DNA from: Avoscillospira sp045530865
GTDB lineage: Bacteria; Bacillota; Clostridia; Oscillospirales; Oscillospiraceae
NCBI GenBank assembly: GCA_045530865.1
Contig: JAZSCX010000078.1
Coordinates: forward strand, 1-7,980
Direction: 5' to 3'
DNA length: 7,980 bases
The notes below the pieces were generated by a model. The model made no database searches and had not been told where the DNA came from. It saw nothing but the letters and a program-made list of their open reading frames with translations. Position numbers and translations under genes: made by a program. Positions 1 through 5,397 of this stretch are shown piece by piece (the first letter of the stretch is position 1; every line of letters begins with the position of its first letter).

Positions 1-729
1 AGCCAGCTGCTGTGCGATCTTGGTAGCCTCGGCGGACAGAGCAACGGTGCCGCCCTTGCCGGAACCCTTGGTGGAGAAGCTCAGCATGGCAACCTTGGGC
101 TCGATGCCGAAGAACTCAGCGGTACGGGCAGACTCAACAGCCACTTCTGCCAGCTTCTGGGCTGCGGAAACCTTCACATTGCCTTCCTTGTCCAGCGTAT
201 CTTCGTAGCTCAGGTTGATGGCGCAGTCACCCATGCAGATCTTCTGCAGAGCGGGATCGCCAAAATCACGGGTCATGATGAAGCAGGAGCTGACCAGGTT
301 TGCACCGGGCTTGGTCTTGATCAGCTGCAGAGCGGGACGGACGGTATCGGCGGTAGAGTAGGTGGCGCCGCCCAGCAGAGCGTCGGCCTTTCCCATCTTC
401 ACCAGCATGGTGCCGAAGTAGTTGCCCTTGGACAGAGCCTTGGCGCAGTCCTCAGCGGACATCTTGCCCTTGCGGAGCTCGACCATCTTCTCGACCATGG
501 CGTCCATGCCTTCGTAAGTAGCAGGATCCAGAATTTCCAGACCTTCGATGTCAAAGCCGCCCTTGGCAGCATTGGCCTTCACTTCATCCACATTGCCGAC
601 CAGGATCACGTCCATCAGGTTGTCTGCCTTCAGGCGGGCAGCGGCTTCCAGGATACGGGCGTCGTGGCCTTCGGTGAACACGATGGTGCGGCGGTTGGCC
701 TTCAGAGCTTCGATCAGCTTGGTAAACAT
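1..729 (-). CDS. pta: Phosphate acetyltransferase, N-terminal 243 residues (cut by window edge)
   Basis: Phosphate acetyltransferase interconverts acetyl-CoA plus phosphate and acetyl phosphate plus CoA. With acetate kinase it yields ATP and acetate in the cytoplasm of fermenters. The translation starts MFTKLIEALKANRRTIVFTE and carries family blocks: GATYSTADTVRPALQ at about residues 121-135, SSCFIMTRDFGDP at 147-159 and AMLSFSTKGSGKG at 214-226. The family is usually about 330 residues, so roughly 90 C-terminal residues lie beyond the edge; the catalytic Ser/Arg/Asp cluster known from the Methanosarcina enzyme falls there and cannot be checked. The ATG is fixed by GGAGGT (complement of 736-741) six bases upstream. 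Codons are strongly biased (CTG, GGC, AAG), as in the transketolase genes, suggesting high expression. The gene is divergent from spoIIP; an acetate kinase gene may follow outside the window. Confidence 0.93.
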   Translation of the reverse strand, partial: MFTKLIEALKANRRTIVFTEGHDARILEAAARLKADNLMDVILVGNVDEVKANAAKGGFDIEGLEILDPATYEGMDAMVEKMVELRKGKMSAEDCAKALSKGNYFGTMLVKMGKADALLGGATYSTADTVRPALQLIKTKPGANLVSSCFIMTRDFGDPALQKICMGDCAINLSYEDTLDKEGNVKVSAAQKLAEVAVESARTAEFFGIEPKVAMLSFSTKGSGKGGTVALSAEATKIAQQLA

Positions 730-749
730 GTAATTACCTCCATATTATC

Positions 750-762
750 GCGGCGGAGCCGC
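750..762 (-). other. Short GC hairpin in the pta leader
   Basis: GCGGC (750-754) and GCCGC (758-762) form a 5 bp stem around a 3-nt loop, between the predicted pta transcript start and its ribosome binding site. On the plus strand it is followed by ATTTTTCT and so resembles a small terminator, but no plus-strand gene lies upstream for it to end. A role in mRNA stability or translation of pta is only a guess. Confidence 0.3.
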
Positions 763-777
763 ATTTTTCTAGAATAG

Positions 778-806
778 ATTATACACCTTTTTCCTGCCCG
801 GCTCAA
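778..806 (-). promoter_or_regulatory. SigA-type promoter of pta
   Basis: Read on the minus strand, TTGAGC (806-801) and a perfect TATAAT (783-778) are 17 bp apart. Transcription would start near 771, giving a leader of about 40 nt before the pta start. No competing minus-strand promoter is evident in this 150 bp divergent region. The -35 matches the consensus in 4 of 6 positions. Confidence 0.65.
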
Positions 807-837
807 TGGTTTTTACAAAATTTTTGAAAAACTTGTG

Positions 838-863
838 TTATATCTGGAACACGGCCATACATT
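838..863 (+). promoter_or_regulatory. Possible SigE-like -10 element before spoIIP
   Basis: CATACATT at 856-863 matches the SigE -10 consensus (CATACAnT) fully, and spoIIP is a SigE-regulated gene in Bacillus subtilis. The best ATA-containing -35 candidate (TTATATC, 838-844) is only 11 bp upstream, whereas 14-15 bp is usual. A start about 7 bp downstream of the -10 would also leave a very short leader that begins inside the ribosome binding site. Weak call. Confidence 0.25.
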
Positions 864-881
864 GTAGGGGGAGGGATCGCC

Positions 882-1937
882 ATGTACCAAAGAAAAAGCA
901 AGATTTGCTGCGTGCTGATGCTGGCGGTGTCCATCTGCCTGCGGATCTGTATGCTCCTGGGGCTGGATGCCAAAGCAGCGGCAGCCCTGTCCTCTGCCGC
1001 TTCCGAGCCGGAATTTGCCCGGTGGATGCTGTTTCTGGAGACGGGACAGGCTCTGAACATGGAGGAAACACCGGAAACGCCGCAGCTTTGGGTATTAAAG
1101 GTGGAACAGGAGCAGTTCCCCGTACAGGAACCGCCAAAAGAAGAGCCCGCAAAGCCCGAGCCGGAGCCGGAACCCGAACCGACTGTTACGCCGGTCTCCG
1201 CCGATGCCATCACCGTCACCGGCGGCTGCACCTATGCCTATGACAAGGCTGCCTTGCTGGCTCAGCCGTCCACGCTGGATTTTTCCGGCGAAGGCCCCCA
1301 TATTCTGATCGTCCACACCCACGGCAGTGAGGCCTATACCCAGACAGCCGCCATGACCTATGAGGCTGTGGAGCCCTACCGGACGCTGGATGCGGCACGC
1401 TCCGTCATCGCCGTGGGACAGGCATTGGCAGAAACACTGGAAAGCCGTGGCTTTTCCGTGATCCACGATACCACGGTCAACGATTATCCGTCCTATAACG
1501 ACTCCTACTGGACGACCCTGCGGCGAATCGAAAAGTGGAAAGAGCAGTATCCCGACCTGCAGATGGTCATCGATGTGCACCGCGATGCGGTAGAAGATGC
1601 CAACGGCAAAGCGGTGGCGCTGTCGGCGCAGGCAGAAGGGGAGGACTGCGCCCAGCTCATGCTGGTGGTGGGCACCGATCAGGGCGGTCTGAGCCATCCG
1701 GGCTGGCGGGAAAATCTGTCCAATGCCCTGAAGCTTCAATCGGTACTGGAGGCCATGGCGCCGGGCCTTTGCCGGGATCTGGATCTGCGTACCGAGCGGT
1801 TCAATCAGCATGTGACCCCCGGCTCCATTCTGGTGGAGGTGGGCACCAACGGCAACACGCTGGAGCAGGCCCTGCGCTCCGCCGCCATTCTGGGAGATGG
1901 ACTGGCGCAGACGGTTTTGCTGCAGCAGGCCCAATGA
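882..1937 (+). CDS. spoIIP: Stage II sporulation protein P (peptidoglycan hydrolase of the engulfment machine)
   Basis: SpoIIP is a membrane-anchored amidase/endopeptidase that works with SpoIID and SpoIIM to cut septal peptidoglycan while the mother cell engulfs the forespore. The 351-residue protein has one N-terminal hydrophobic segment (about residues 8-28), a low-complexity linker of KPEPEPEPEP type (about 83-100) and the SpoIIP domain from about 137 to the end. The domain shows HTHGSEAY (H145, H147), DVHRDA (D231, H233), the block NQHVTPGSILVEVGTN (H310, E319) and a final LEQALRSAAILGDGLA. The two histidine sites and the glutamate match the metal-binding/catalytic pattern of the family. 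It is somewhat shorter than the B. subtilis protein (about 400). The start has a strong AGGGGGAGGG site (866-875) six bases upstream. No terminator follows; a new promoter begins 4 bp after the stop. The gene marks the host as an endospore former. Confidence 0.93.
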   Translation: MYQRKSKICCVLMLAVSICLRICMLLGLDAKAAAALSSAASEPEFARWMLFLETGQALNMEETPETPQLWVLKVEQEQFPVQEPPKEEPAKPEPEPEPEPTVTPVSADAITVTGGCTYAYDKAALLAQPSTLDFSGEGPHILIVHTHGSEAYTQTAAMTYEAVEPYRTLDAARSVIAVGQALAETLESRGFSVIHDTTVNDYPSYNDSYWTTLRRIEKWKEQYPDLQMVIDVHRDAVEDANGKAVALSAQAEGEDCAQLMLVVGTDQGGLSHPGWRENLSNALKLQSVLEAMAPGLCRDLDLRTERFNQHVTPGSILVEVGTNGNTLEQALRSAAILGDGLAQTVLLQQAQ

Positions 1938-1941
1938 CAGC

Positions 1942-1970
1942 TTGATTTTCCCAACACAACCTGATATAAT
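1942..1970 (+). promoter_or_regulatory. Strong extended -10 promoter for the tRNA-Ser locus
   Basis: TTGATT (1942-1947), a 17 bp spacer and TATAAT (1965-1970), with TGA directly before the -10 to make an extended -10 element (TGATATAAT). Transcription should start near 1977, only about 4 nt before the 5' end of the broken tRNA-Ser copy, which is the normal layout for a stable-RNA promoter. The -35 lies 4 bp after the spoIIP stop codon. No other convincing promoter precedes the intact tRNA-Ser, so this one probably drives it through a leader of about 200 nt. Confidence 0.8.
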
Positions 1971-1980
1971 AATCCGGCAC

Positions 1981-2122
1981 GGAGAGTTATCGAAGTGGGG
2001 AGCGAGGTGACCGCCGCCTGTGGCGGAGTCAAGGGAGCCGAGCGAGTGGCAGCGGTCAAAATTCTGCGAAGCGAATAGCGAGCAAAGAATTTTGGGCACC
2101 GCAACAGGACATAACGGGGCTG
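1981..2122 (+). pseudogene. Broken tRNA-Ser gene: 5' half interrupted in the D-loop, 3' half lost
   Basis: Positions 1981-1998 (GGAGAGTTATCGAAGTGG) match 16 of 18 bases of the 5' end of the intact tRNA-Ser at 2177-2194. Positions 2110-2122 (CATAACGGGGCTG) match 13 of 13 bases of its continuation at 2196-2208. Between the two blocks lie 111 bases absent from the intact gene. After 2122 the match stops in the anticodon arm: no usable anticodon loop, no T-arm GGTTCGAATCC and no 3' acceptor strand can be found. It therefore cannot mature to a tRNA. The original order was probably promoter, tRNA-Ser, tRNA-Ser, terminator. An alternative is that this is a tRNA-derived dispersed repeat instead of a once-functional gene. 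Confidence 0.65.
1999..2109 (+). repeat. Palindrome-rich insertion inside the broken tRNA-Ser (MITE/REP-like, no coding capacity)
   Basis: This 111-base block separates the two tRNA-matching parts. It folds well. CCGCC (2014-2018) and GGCGG (2022-2026) form a 5 bp hairpin. TGACCG (2008-2013) can pair with CGGTCA (2053-2058). In a competing fold, GCGGT plus CAAAATTCT (2052-2065) pairs with AGAATTTTG (2086-2094) and ACCGC (2098-2102) over a 3-nt bulge. The 20-nt apical loop carries GCGA four times in slightly varied spacing. No open reading frame of interest is present and there are no clear terminal inverted repeats or target duplication. It looks like a small non-autonomous dispersed element, but copy number is unknown from this window. 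Confidence 0.5.
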
Positions 2123-2145
2123 GCCCGCTGGTCAAGGATAGAAAA

Positions 2146-2169
2146 GCAGATTTCACTTCTGAGATTTGC
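2146..2169 (+). other. Hairpin just before the intact tRNA-Ser
   Basis: GCAGATTTC (2146-2154) and GAGATTTGC (2161-2169) can form nine consecutive RNA base pairs (two G-U) around a 6-nt loop. It ends 7 nt before the mature tRNA 5' end, in the predicted precursor. It may help present the RNase P site or just be chance. No poly-T follows, so it is not a terminator. Confidence 0.35.
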
Positions 2170-2176
2170 CATAGAT

Positions 2177-2265
2177 GGAGACGTATCGAAGTGGTCATAA
2201 CGGGGCTGACTCGAAATCAGTTTGCGGGCAACCGCACGTGGGTTCGAATCCCACCGTCTCCGCCA
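2177..2265 (+). tRNA. tRNA-Ser (anticodon CGA)
   Basis: An 89-nt class II tRNA with encoded CCA. Acceptor strands GGAGACG (2177-2183) and CGTCTCC (2255-2261) pair fully, followed by discriminator G and CCA. The anticodon stem GCTGA/TCAGT encloses CTCGAAA with anticodon CGA at 2212-2214, which reads serine UCG codons. The long variable arm typical of tRNA-Ser is TGCGG-GCAA-CCGCA. The T-arm GTGGGTTCGAATCCCAC is canonical. It lies downstream of a broken tRNA-Ser copy and ends inside the base of a terminator hairpin. Expression probably depends on the promoter at 1942-1970. Confidence 0.97.
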
Positions 2266-2303
2266 AAAGAAAAACCATCCTTCGGGATGGTTTTTCTTTT
2301 GGC
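2262..2303 (+). terminator. Intrinsic terminator of the tRNA-Ser transcript (bidirectional form)
   Basis: A perfect 19 bp stem, 2262-2280 with 2285-2303, around a TTCG tetraloop. The core is ACCATCC/GGATGGT, with A- and T-rich flanks (AAAAGAAAAA and TTTTTCTTTT). The 5' base of the stem is the discriminator and CCA end of the tRNA itself, so termination and tRNA maturation share bases. The T tract TTTTTCTTTT gives the release signal on the plus strand. Confidence 0.9.
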
Positions 2304-2354
2304 ATGGTATTCGTGGGCGGAATTTGTTCCCCCTCCATTTTCCCGGGGAAATCG

Positions 2355-2383
2355 TTGACAGAACATCCCCGTCCAACTATAAT
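2355..2383 (+). promoter_or_regulatory. Perfect-consensus SigA promoter of the pyridoxal kinase gene
   Basis: TTGACA (2355-2360), a 17 bp spacer and TATAAT (2378-2383) match the consensus in all 12 positions. The start would be near 2390, giving a leader of about 88 nt. A short inverted repeat, TTTCCC-G-GGGAAA (2339-2351), sits 3 bp upstream of the -35 and could be a regulator site. A fully consensus promoter for a vitamin-salvage kinase suggests high basal output or the need for a repressor or leader control. Confidence 0.85.
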
Positions 2384-2407
2384 GATTTTGACTGTAAATC
2401 TGCATTT

Positions 2408-2439
2408 GCCGGGCAGCCAAATCCGGTTTTGCCCGCGGC
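2408..2439 (+). other. Hairpin in the pyridoxal kinase mRNA leader
   Basis: GCCGGGC (2408-2414) can pair with GCCC and GGC of 2431-2439 across a 2-nt bulge, with a possible inner CAAA/TTTG stem. It lies between the promoter and the ribosome binding site (GGAGGA, 2465-2470). It has no poly-T and resembles no riboswitch class known to me. Confidence 0.3.
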
Positions 2440-2477
2440 AGACGCAGAATCTCGAACATCATCCGGAGGAACGCCCT

Positions 2478-3299
2478 ATGCAAAAGCGCATTGCCGCCAT
2501 CCATGATCTTTCCTGTTTTGGAAAATGCTCCCTGACCGTCGCCCTGCCGGTGATCTCCTGCTTCGGCATCGAGTGTGCCGTAGTGCCCACGGCGGTGCTG
2601 AGCGGTCATTTTGCCGCTCTGCCGGATGTCCATGTGACGGATCTGACGGCACACATGGCTGTGATCACCGATGACTGGGCAGCAGGCGGCGTGACCTTTG
2701 ACGGCATATTCTCCGGTTATCTGGGCACTGCAGCACAGGTGGAACAGGTGAAACGGTTCGTGCAGACCTTCAAAACGGAAAACACCCTGTTCGTGGCGGA
2801 TCCTGCCATGGCAGACCGGGGCAAGCTCTACCGGGGATTCGGCATGGAGCATGTGCAGGCCATGGCGGAGCTGTGCGCCTGCGCCGATGTGGCGCTGCCC
2901 AATGTGACCGAGGCCTGCCTGATGCTGGGCAAAGACTACACAGAGATTCACGAAAAAGACCAGATCACCGCCCTTTTGAAGGGCATGACCGGTCTGGGAG
3001 CGGGAAAGGCGGTCATCACTGGGGTCAGCCTGACGGCAGACCGGGTGGGAATTGCCTGCTGGGATGGCGCGGAAGCCGTATTTTTCGATCGTCCCAAAAC
3101 GCCGGGCCATTACAACGGCACCGGAGATCTGTTTGCCAGTGTCCTGACGGCCGCCATGGTGGGCGGTGCAGAGTTCCTGCAGGCGGCGGAACAGGCCATG
3201 GATTTCACAAGCCTCGTCATTGCCGAAACGGCAGCCAACCCTTACCACCGGGTCTACGGCGTAGACTTCGAGCGCCACCTGAACCGGCTGATCCCCTGA
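2478..3299 (+). CDS. pdxK: Pyridoxal/pyridoxamine kinase (PdxK/PdxY family)
   Basis: A ribokinase-fold kinase that phosphorylates pyridoxal, pyridoxamine or pyridoxine with ATP to make PLP precursors in the salvage pathway. The 273-residue protein begins MQKRIAAIHDLSCFGKCSLT, the N-terminal pattern of the clostridial pyridoxamine kinase branch, with PTAVLSGHF at 37-45. It continues with DPAMADRGKLY (108-118, compare DPVMGDNGKLY of the family), PNVTEAC (141-147) and GTGDLFAS (214-221), where GTGD forms the anion hole and D217 is the predicted catalytic base. Length is normal for the family. The ATG at 2478 has GGAGGA seven bases upstream; the reading frame stays open further upstream, but that part covers the tRNA and terminator and is not coding. 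The gene is monocistronic between its own promoter and a likely terminator region. The exact vitamer preference cannot be read from sequence. Confidence 0.9.
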   Translation: MQKRIAAIHDLSCFGKCSLTVALPVISCFGIECAVVPTAVLSGHFAALPDVHVTDLTAHMAVITDDWAAGGVTFDGIFSGYLGTAAQVEQVKRFVQTFKTENTLFVADPAMADRGKLYRGFGMEHVQAMAELCACADVALPNVTEACLMLGKDYTEIHEKDQITALLKGMTGLGAGKAVITGVSLTADRVGIACWDGAEAVFFDRPKTPGHYNGTGDLFASVLTAAMVGGAEFLQAAEQAMDFTSLVIAETAANPYHRVYGVDFERHLNRLIP

Positions 3300-3358
3300 A
3301 ACAGCAGTCATTGCGAGGCGCCAGGGGAGAGATCACCGTCTCCCCGGACGGCGCTGTT
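3300..3358 (+). repeat. Compound palindrome after pdxK, possibly a truncated dispersed repeat
   Basis: Directly after the pdxK stop, AACAG (3300-3304) can pair with CTGTT (3354-3358), GCGCC (3318-3322) with GGCGC (3350-3354, sharing its last base with the outer arm) and GGGGAGA (3324-3330) with TCTCCCC (3339-3345). Together they make a stepped hairpin with an 8-nt loop. The 5' arm contains GTCATTGCGAGG, which resembles the head of widespread bacterial dispersed palindromes as I remember them. There is no T tract, so it is not an obvious terminator; it could protect the pdxK mRNA 3' end. Confidence 0.45.
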
Positions 3359-3388
3359 CAGCAGGAAACCCCATTGGGCGCGCGCACA

Positions 3389-3435
3389 ACAGGCTGCCCA
3401 TGAGGGGAGCCTGTGTAATTTTCGCAATTTTCCAT
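3389..3435 (+). terminator. Likely weak terminator of pdxK
   Basis: ACAGGCT (3389-3395) pairs with AGCCTGT (3408-3414), and inside it CCC (3397-3399) pairs with GGG (3404-3406) across a G-G mismatch around an ATGA loop. The stem is followed by GTAATTTTCGCAATTTT, which is T-rich but not a clean U tract. It lies between pdxK and the transketolase promoter, where a terminator would be expected. Confidence 0.4.
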
Positions 3436-3455
3436 CAATTCTTTGCAAATAGGAC

Positions 3456-3484
3456 TGGAAAAACGGGCTGTTATGCTGTATGAT
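3456..3484 (+). promoter_or_regulatory. Probable promoter of the transketolase genes
   Basis: TGGAAA (3456-3461), 17 bp, TATGAT (3479-3484). The -10 matches in 5 of 6 positions and the -35 in 4 of 6. The start would be near 3491, giving a leader of about 48 nt. An overlapping extended -10 candidate (TGTTATGCT, 3469-3477) has no well-spaced -35. Confidence 0.5.
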
Positions 3485-3538
3485 ATTAGATGGAAATAAA
3501 GGCAATCCAACAAGAAAAATCACAAGCAAAGGAAGGTT

Positions 3539-4390
3539 ATGGATATTATGGATCAGTCCAAACGCAACATGCTTGCACTGAACGCCAATAAGGCCCGTCT
3601 GCTGGCTGTGCAGATGGTTCACGGTGCGGCATCCGGCCATCCCGGCGGCTCTCTGTCCTGCCTGGACGTGCTGACCACCCTGTACTTCAATGTTATGAAC
3701 GTCGATGTCAACGATCCCCGCAAGGCTGACCGTGACCGCTTCGTCATGTCCAAGGGTCACTGCTCCCCCGCTCTGTACCCTGTGCTGGCTCTGAAGGGCT
3801 TCTTCCCCGTGGAGGACCTGAAGCAGTTCCGCAGCATCGAGCATCATATGTCCGGTCACGTGGAAATGCACCATGTGAAGGGCGTGGATATGTCCACCGG
3901 CTCTCTGGGTCAGGGCATCTCCGTGGCAGTCGGCATGGCGCTGGCCGGCAAGGTTGCCAACAAGGATTACCGCGTCTACTCCATCCTGGGCGACGGCGAA
4001 ATCGCTGAGGGTCAGGTTTGGGAAGCTTTCATGTCCGCTGCCAAGTACAAGCTGGACAACCTGTGCGCCTGCATCGATGTGAACGGTCTGCAGATCGACG
4101 GCCGCACCGCCGACGTCATGCCCTCCGAGCCTCTGGACAAGAAGCTGGAAGCCTTCGGCTGGCACGTGATCAAGATCGACGGCCACGACTATGACGCCAT
4201 CGAAGCCGCTTACGCCGAAGCTGCCGCCACCAAGGGTCAGCCCACCATGATTCTGGCCAAGACCGTCAAGGGCAAGGGCGTCTCCTTCATGGAAGACAAC
4301 GCCGGCTGGCACGGCAAGGCCCCCAACGATGAGCAGATGGCACAGGCACAGGCTGAGCTGGAAGCCGTGATCAAGGAACTGGAGGGTTAA
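3539..4390 (+). CDS. Transketolase, N-terminal (ThDP-binding) subunit
   Basis: Together with the next gene this forms a split transketolase, which transfers two-carbon ketol units between sugar phosphates in the non-oxidative pentose phosphate pathway. The 283-residue protein shows SGHPGG (32-37), SKGH (71-74), GHVEMH (106-111), GSLGQG (121-126) and the thiamin diphosphate/Mg motif that starts GDGEIAEGQ (151-159) and ends with N182 in VNGLQ, plus WHGKAP (257-262). These are all N-terminal-domain features; the pyrimidine-binding domain is absent and is supplied by the downstream gene. Two ATGs are possible: 3539 has AAGGA five bases upstream, while the second at 3548 lies 11 bases from AGGAAGG. 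The first is chosen with modest certainty. Codon use is strongly biased, as expected for a highly expressed enzyme. The stop is 3 bases before the next start, so the two genes are co-transcribed and probably translationally coupled. Confidence 0.93.
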   Translation: MDIMDQSKRNMLALNANKARLLAVQMVHGAASGHPGGSLSCLDVLTTLYFNVMNVDVNDPRKADRDRFVMSKGHCSPALYPVLALKGFFPVEDLKQFRSIEHHMSGHVEMHHVKGVDMSTGSLGQGISVAVGMALAGKVANKDYRVYSILGDGEIAEGQVWEAFMSAAKYKLDNLCACIDVNGLQIDGRTADVMPSEPLDKKLEAFGWHVIKIDGHDYDAIEAAYAEAAATKGQPTMILAKTVKGKGVSFMEDNAGWHGKAPNDEQMAQAQAELEAVIKELEG

Positions 4391-4393
4391 ACC

Positions 4394-5341
4394 ATGGGTG
4401 AAAAAATTGCAACTCGTGCCGCATACGGCAAGGCTCTGGTAGAGCTGGCTGAAAAGTATCCCGATCTGGTGGTTTTCGACGCCGACCTGGCCGGCGCCAC
4501 CATGACCAACGGCTTTATGAAGGCCTATCCTGAGCGTTTCTTTGACATGGGCATCGCGGAAGGCAACATGACCGGCGTCGCTGCCGGTATGGCTACTTGC
4601 GGCTTCAAGCCCTTCATCAACACCTTCGCCATGTTCGCCGCCGGCCGCAGCTGGGAGCAGGTTCGCAACTCCGTCTGCTATCCCGGTCTGAACGTCAAGG
4701 TCGTCGGCTCCCACGGCGGTCTGTCCGTCGGTGAGGACGGCGCCACCCATCAGATGATCGAGGACTACGCCATTATGCGCGCCATCCCCGGCATGATGGT
4801 TCTGTGCCCCTGCGACGGCAACGAAATGAGACTGGCTACCGAGGCTCTGCTGAACTACGAAGGCCCCGCTTACATGCGTCTGGGCCGTCTGGCTGTCGAA
4901 ACCGTCACCGATGAGATCGAAGGCTACAAGTTCGAGCTGGGCAAGGGCGTGACCATAGTCGACGGCACTGACGTCACCATCATCGCTGTTGGCATGAACG
5001 TGCAGATGTCCCTGAAGGCAGCCGAGCTGCTGAAGGCCGAAGGAATCTCCGCCCGCGTCATCGATATGCACACCATCAAGCCTCTGGACACCGAGCTGGT
5101 TCTGAAGGCTGCACAGGAGACCGGTGCCATCGTCACCACCGAAGAAGCCAACGTCATGGGCGGTCTGGGCGCTGCTGTCTGCGAGTATCTGGCAGAAGCC
5201 TGCCCCGTTCCCGTTGTCCGTCACGGCGTCAACGATGAGTTCGGCCGTTCCGGCAAGGCTCCTCTGGTTCTGGAAGCCTACGGCATCACCGCTGAGAAGA
5301 TCGCCGAGTGCGCCAAGAAGGCCATCAGCCTGAAGAAGTAA
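4394..5341 (+). CDS. Transketolase, C-terminal (pyrimidine-binding) subunit
   Basis: The second half of the split transketolase, 315 residues. The pyrimidine-binding domain holds GIAEGNM (53-59), whose E56 is the predicted glutamate that activates the ThDP aminopyrimidine, then GSHGGLSVGEDGATHQ (105-120, with H107 and H119) and PGMMVLCPCD (132-141). The C-terminal transketolase domain follows from about residue 185, ending with the conserved DEFGRSG (281-287). Its ribosome binding site GGAGGG (4381-4386) lies in the last codons of the upstream subunit, 7 bases before the ATG, which supports coupled synthesis of the two subunits. A strong terminator stands 14 bases after the stop. Split transketolases are common in Firmicutes. 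A 1-deoxyxylulose-5-phosphate synthase assignment is unlikely because that enzyme is one longer chain and its signature sequences are not seen. Confidence 0.93.
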   Translation: MGEKIATRAAYGKALVELAEKYPDLVVFDADLAGATMTNGFMKAYPERFFDMGIAEGNMTGVAAGMATCGFKPFINTFAMFAAGRSWEQVRNSVCYPGLNVKVVGSHGGLSVGEDGATHQMIEDYAIMRAIPGMMVLCPCDGNEMRLATEALLNYEGPAYMRLGRLAVETVTDEIEGYKFELGKGVTIVDGTDVTIIAVGMNVQMSLKAAELLKAEGISARVIDMHTIKPLDTELVLKAAQETGAIVTTEEANVMGGLGAAVCEYLAEACPVPVVRHGVNDEFGRSGKAPLVLEAYGITAEKIAECAKKAISLKK

Positions 5342-5354
5342 TTCCAACCAACGC

Positions 5355-5391
5355 AAACAGCCAACATCCTTTCGGATGTTGGCTGTTTTTT
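5355..5391 (+). terminator. Intrinsic terminator of the transketolase operon
   Basis: A perfect 15 bp stem (5355-5369 with 5374-5388) around a TTTC loop, ending in a run of six T (5386-5391). It starts 13 bases after the stop of the C-terminal subunit. The convergent racemase-like gene ends at 5398; read from that side the hairpin is followed only by TTTGCGTT, so it may end both transcripts but is clearly better on the plus strand. Confidence 0.93.
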
Positions 5392-5397
5392 GTCGTT

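Noticed and set aside
750..770. A plus-strand intrinsic terminator (GCGGC hairpin plus ATTTTTCT)
   Set aside because: No plus-strand transcript is expected to arrive there, since pta is on the minus strand; it is better read as a hairpin in the pta leader.
1981..2122. The interrupted tRNA-Ser as an intron-containing tRNA
   Set aside because: Group I introns of bacterial tRNAs sit in the anticodon loop and are larger. Here the interruption is in the D-loop and the 3' half of the tRNA is missing, so splicing could not restore a tRNA.
1095..2198. A 367-codon minus-strand frame across spoIIP and the broken tRNA region
   Set aside because: It is antisense to spoIIP and runs through the tRNA locus; no family motif or ribosome binding site is seen.
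2020..2358. A 112-codon plus-strand frame through the tRNA insertion, the tRNA-Ser and its terminator
   Set aside because: It translates structural RNA and a terminator hairpin, so protein coding is not credible.
2217..3311. A 364-codon minus-strand frame opposite pdxK
   Set aside because: It overlaps the tRNA and terminator and is antisense to a recognised kinase; the product shows no domain.
3308..5356. A 682-codon open frame on the minus strand opposite the transketolase genes
   Set aside because: It is antisense to two genes with clear family motifs. Its product is a repetitive G/H/Q/V-rich sequence without a recognisable domain, as expected from the strong codon bias of the sense genes. 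No ribosome binding site supports it.
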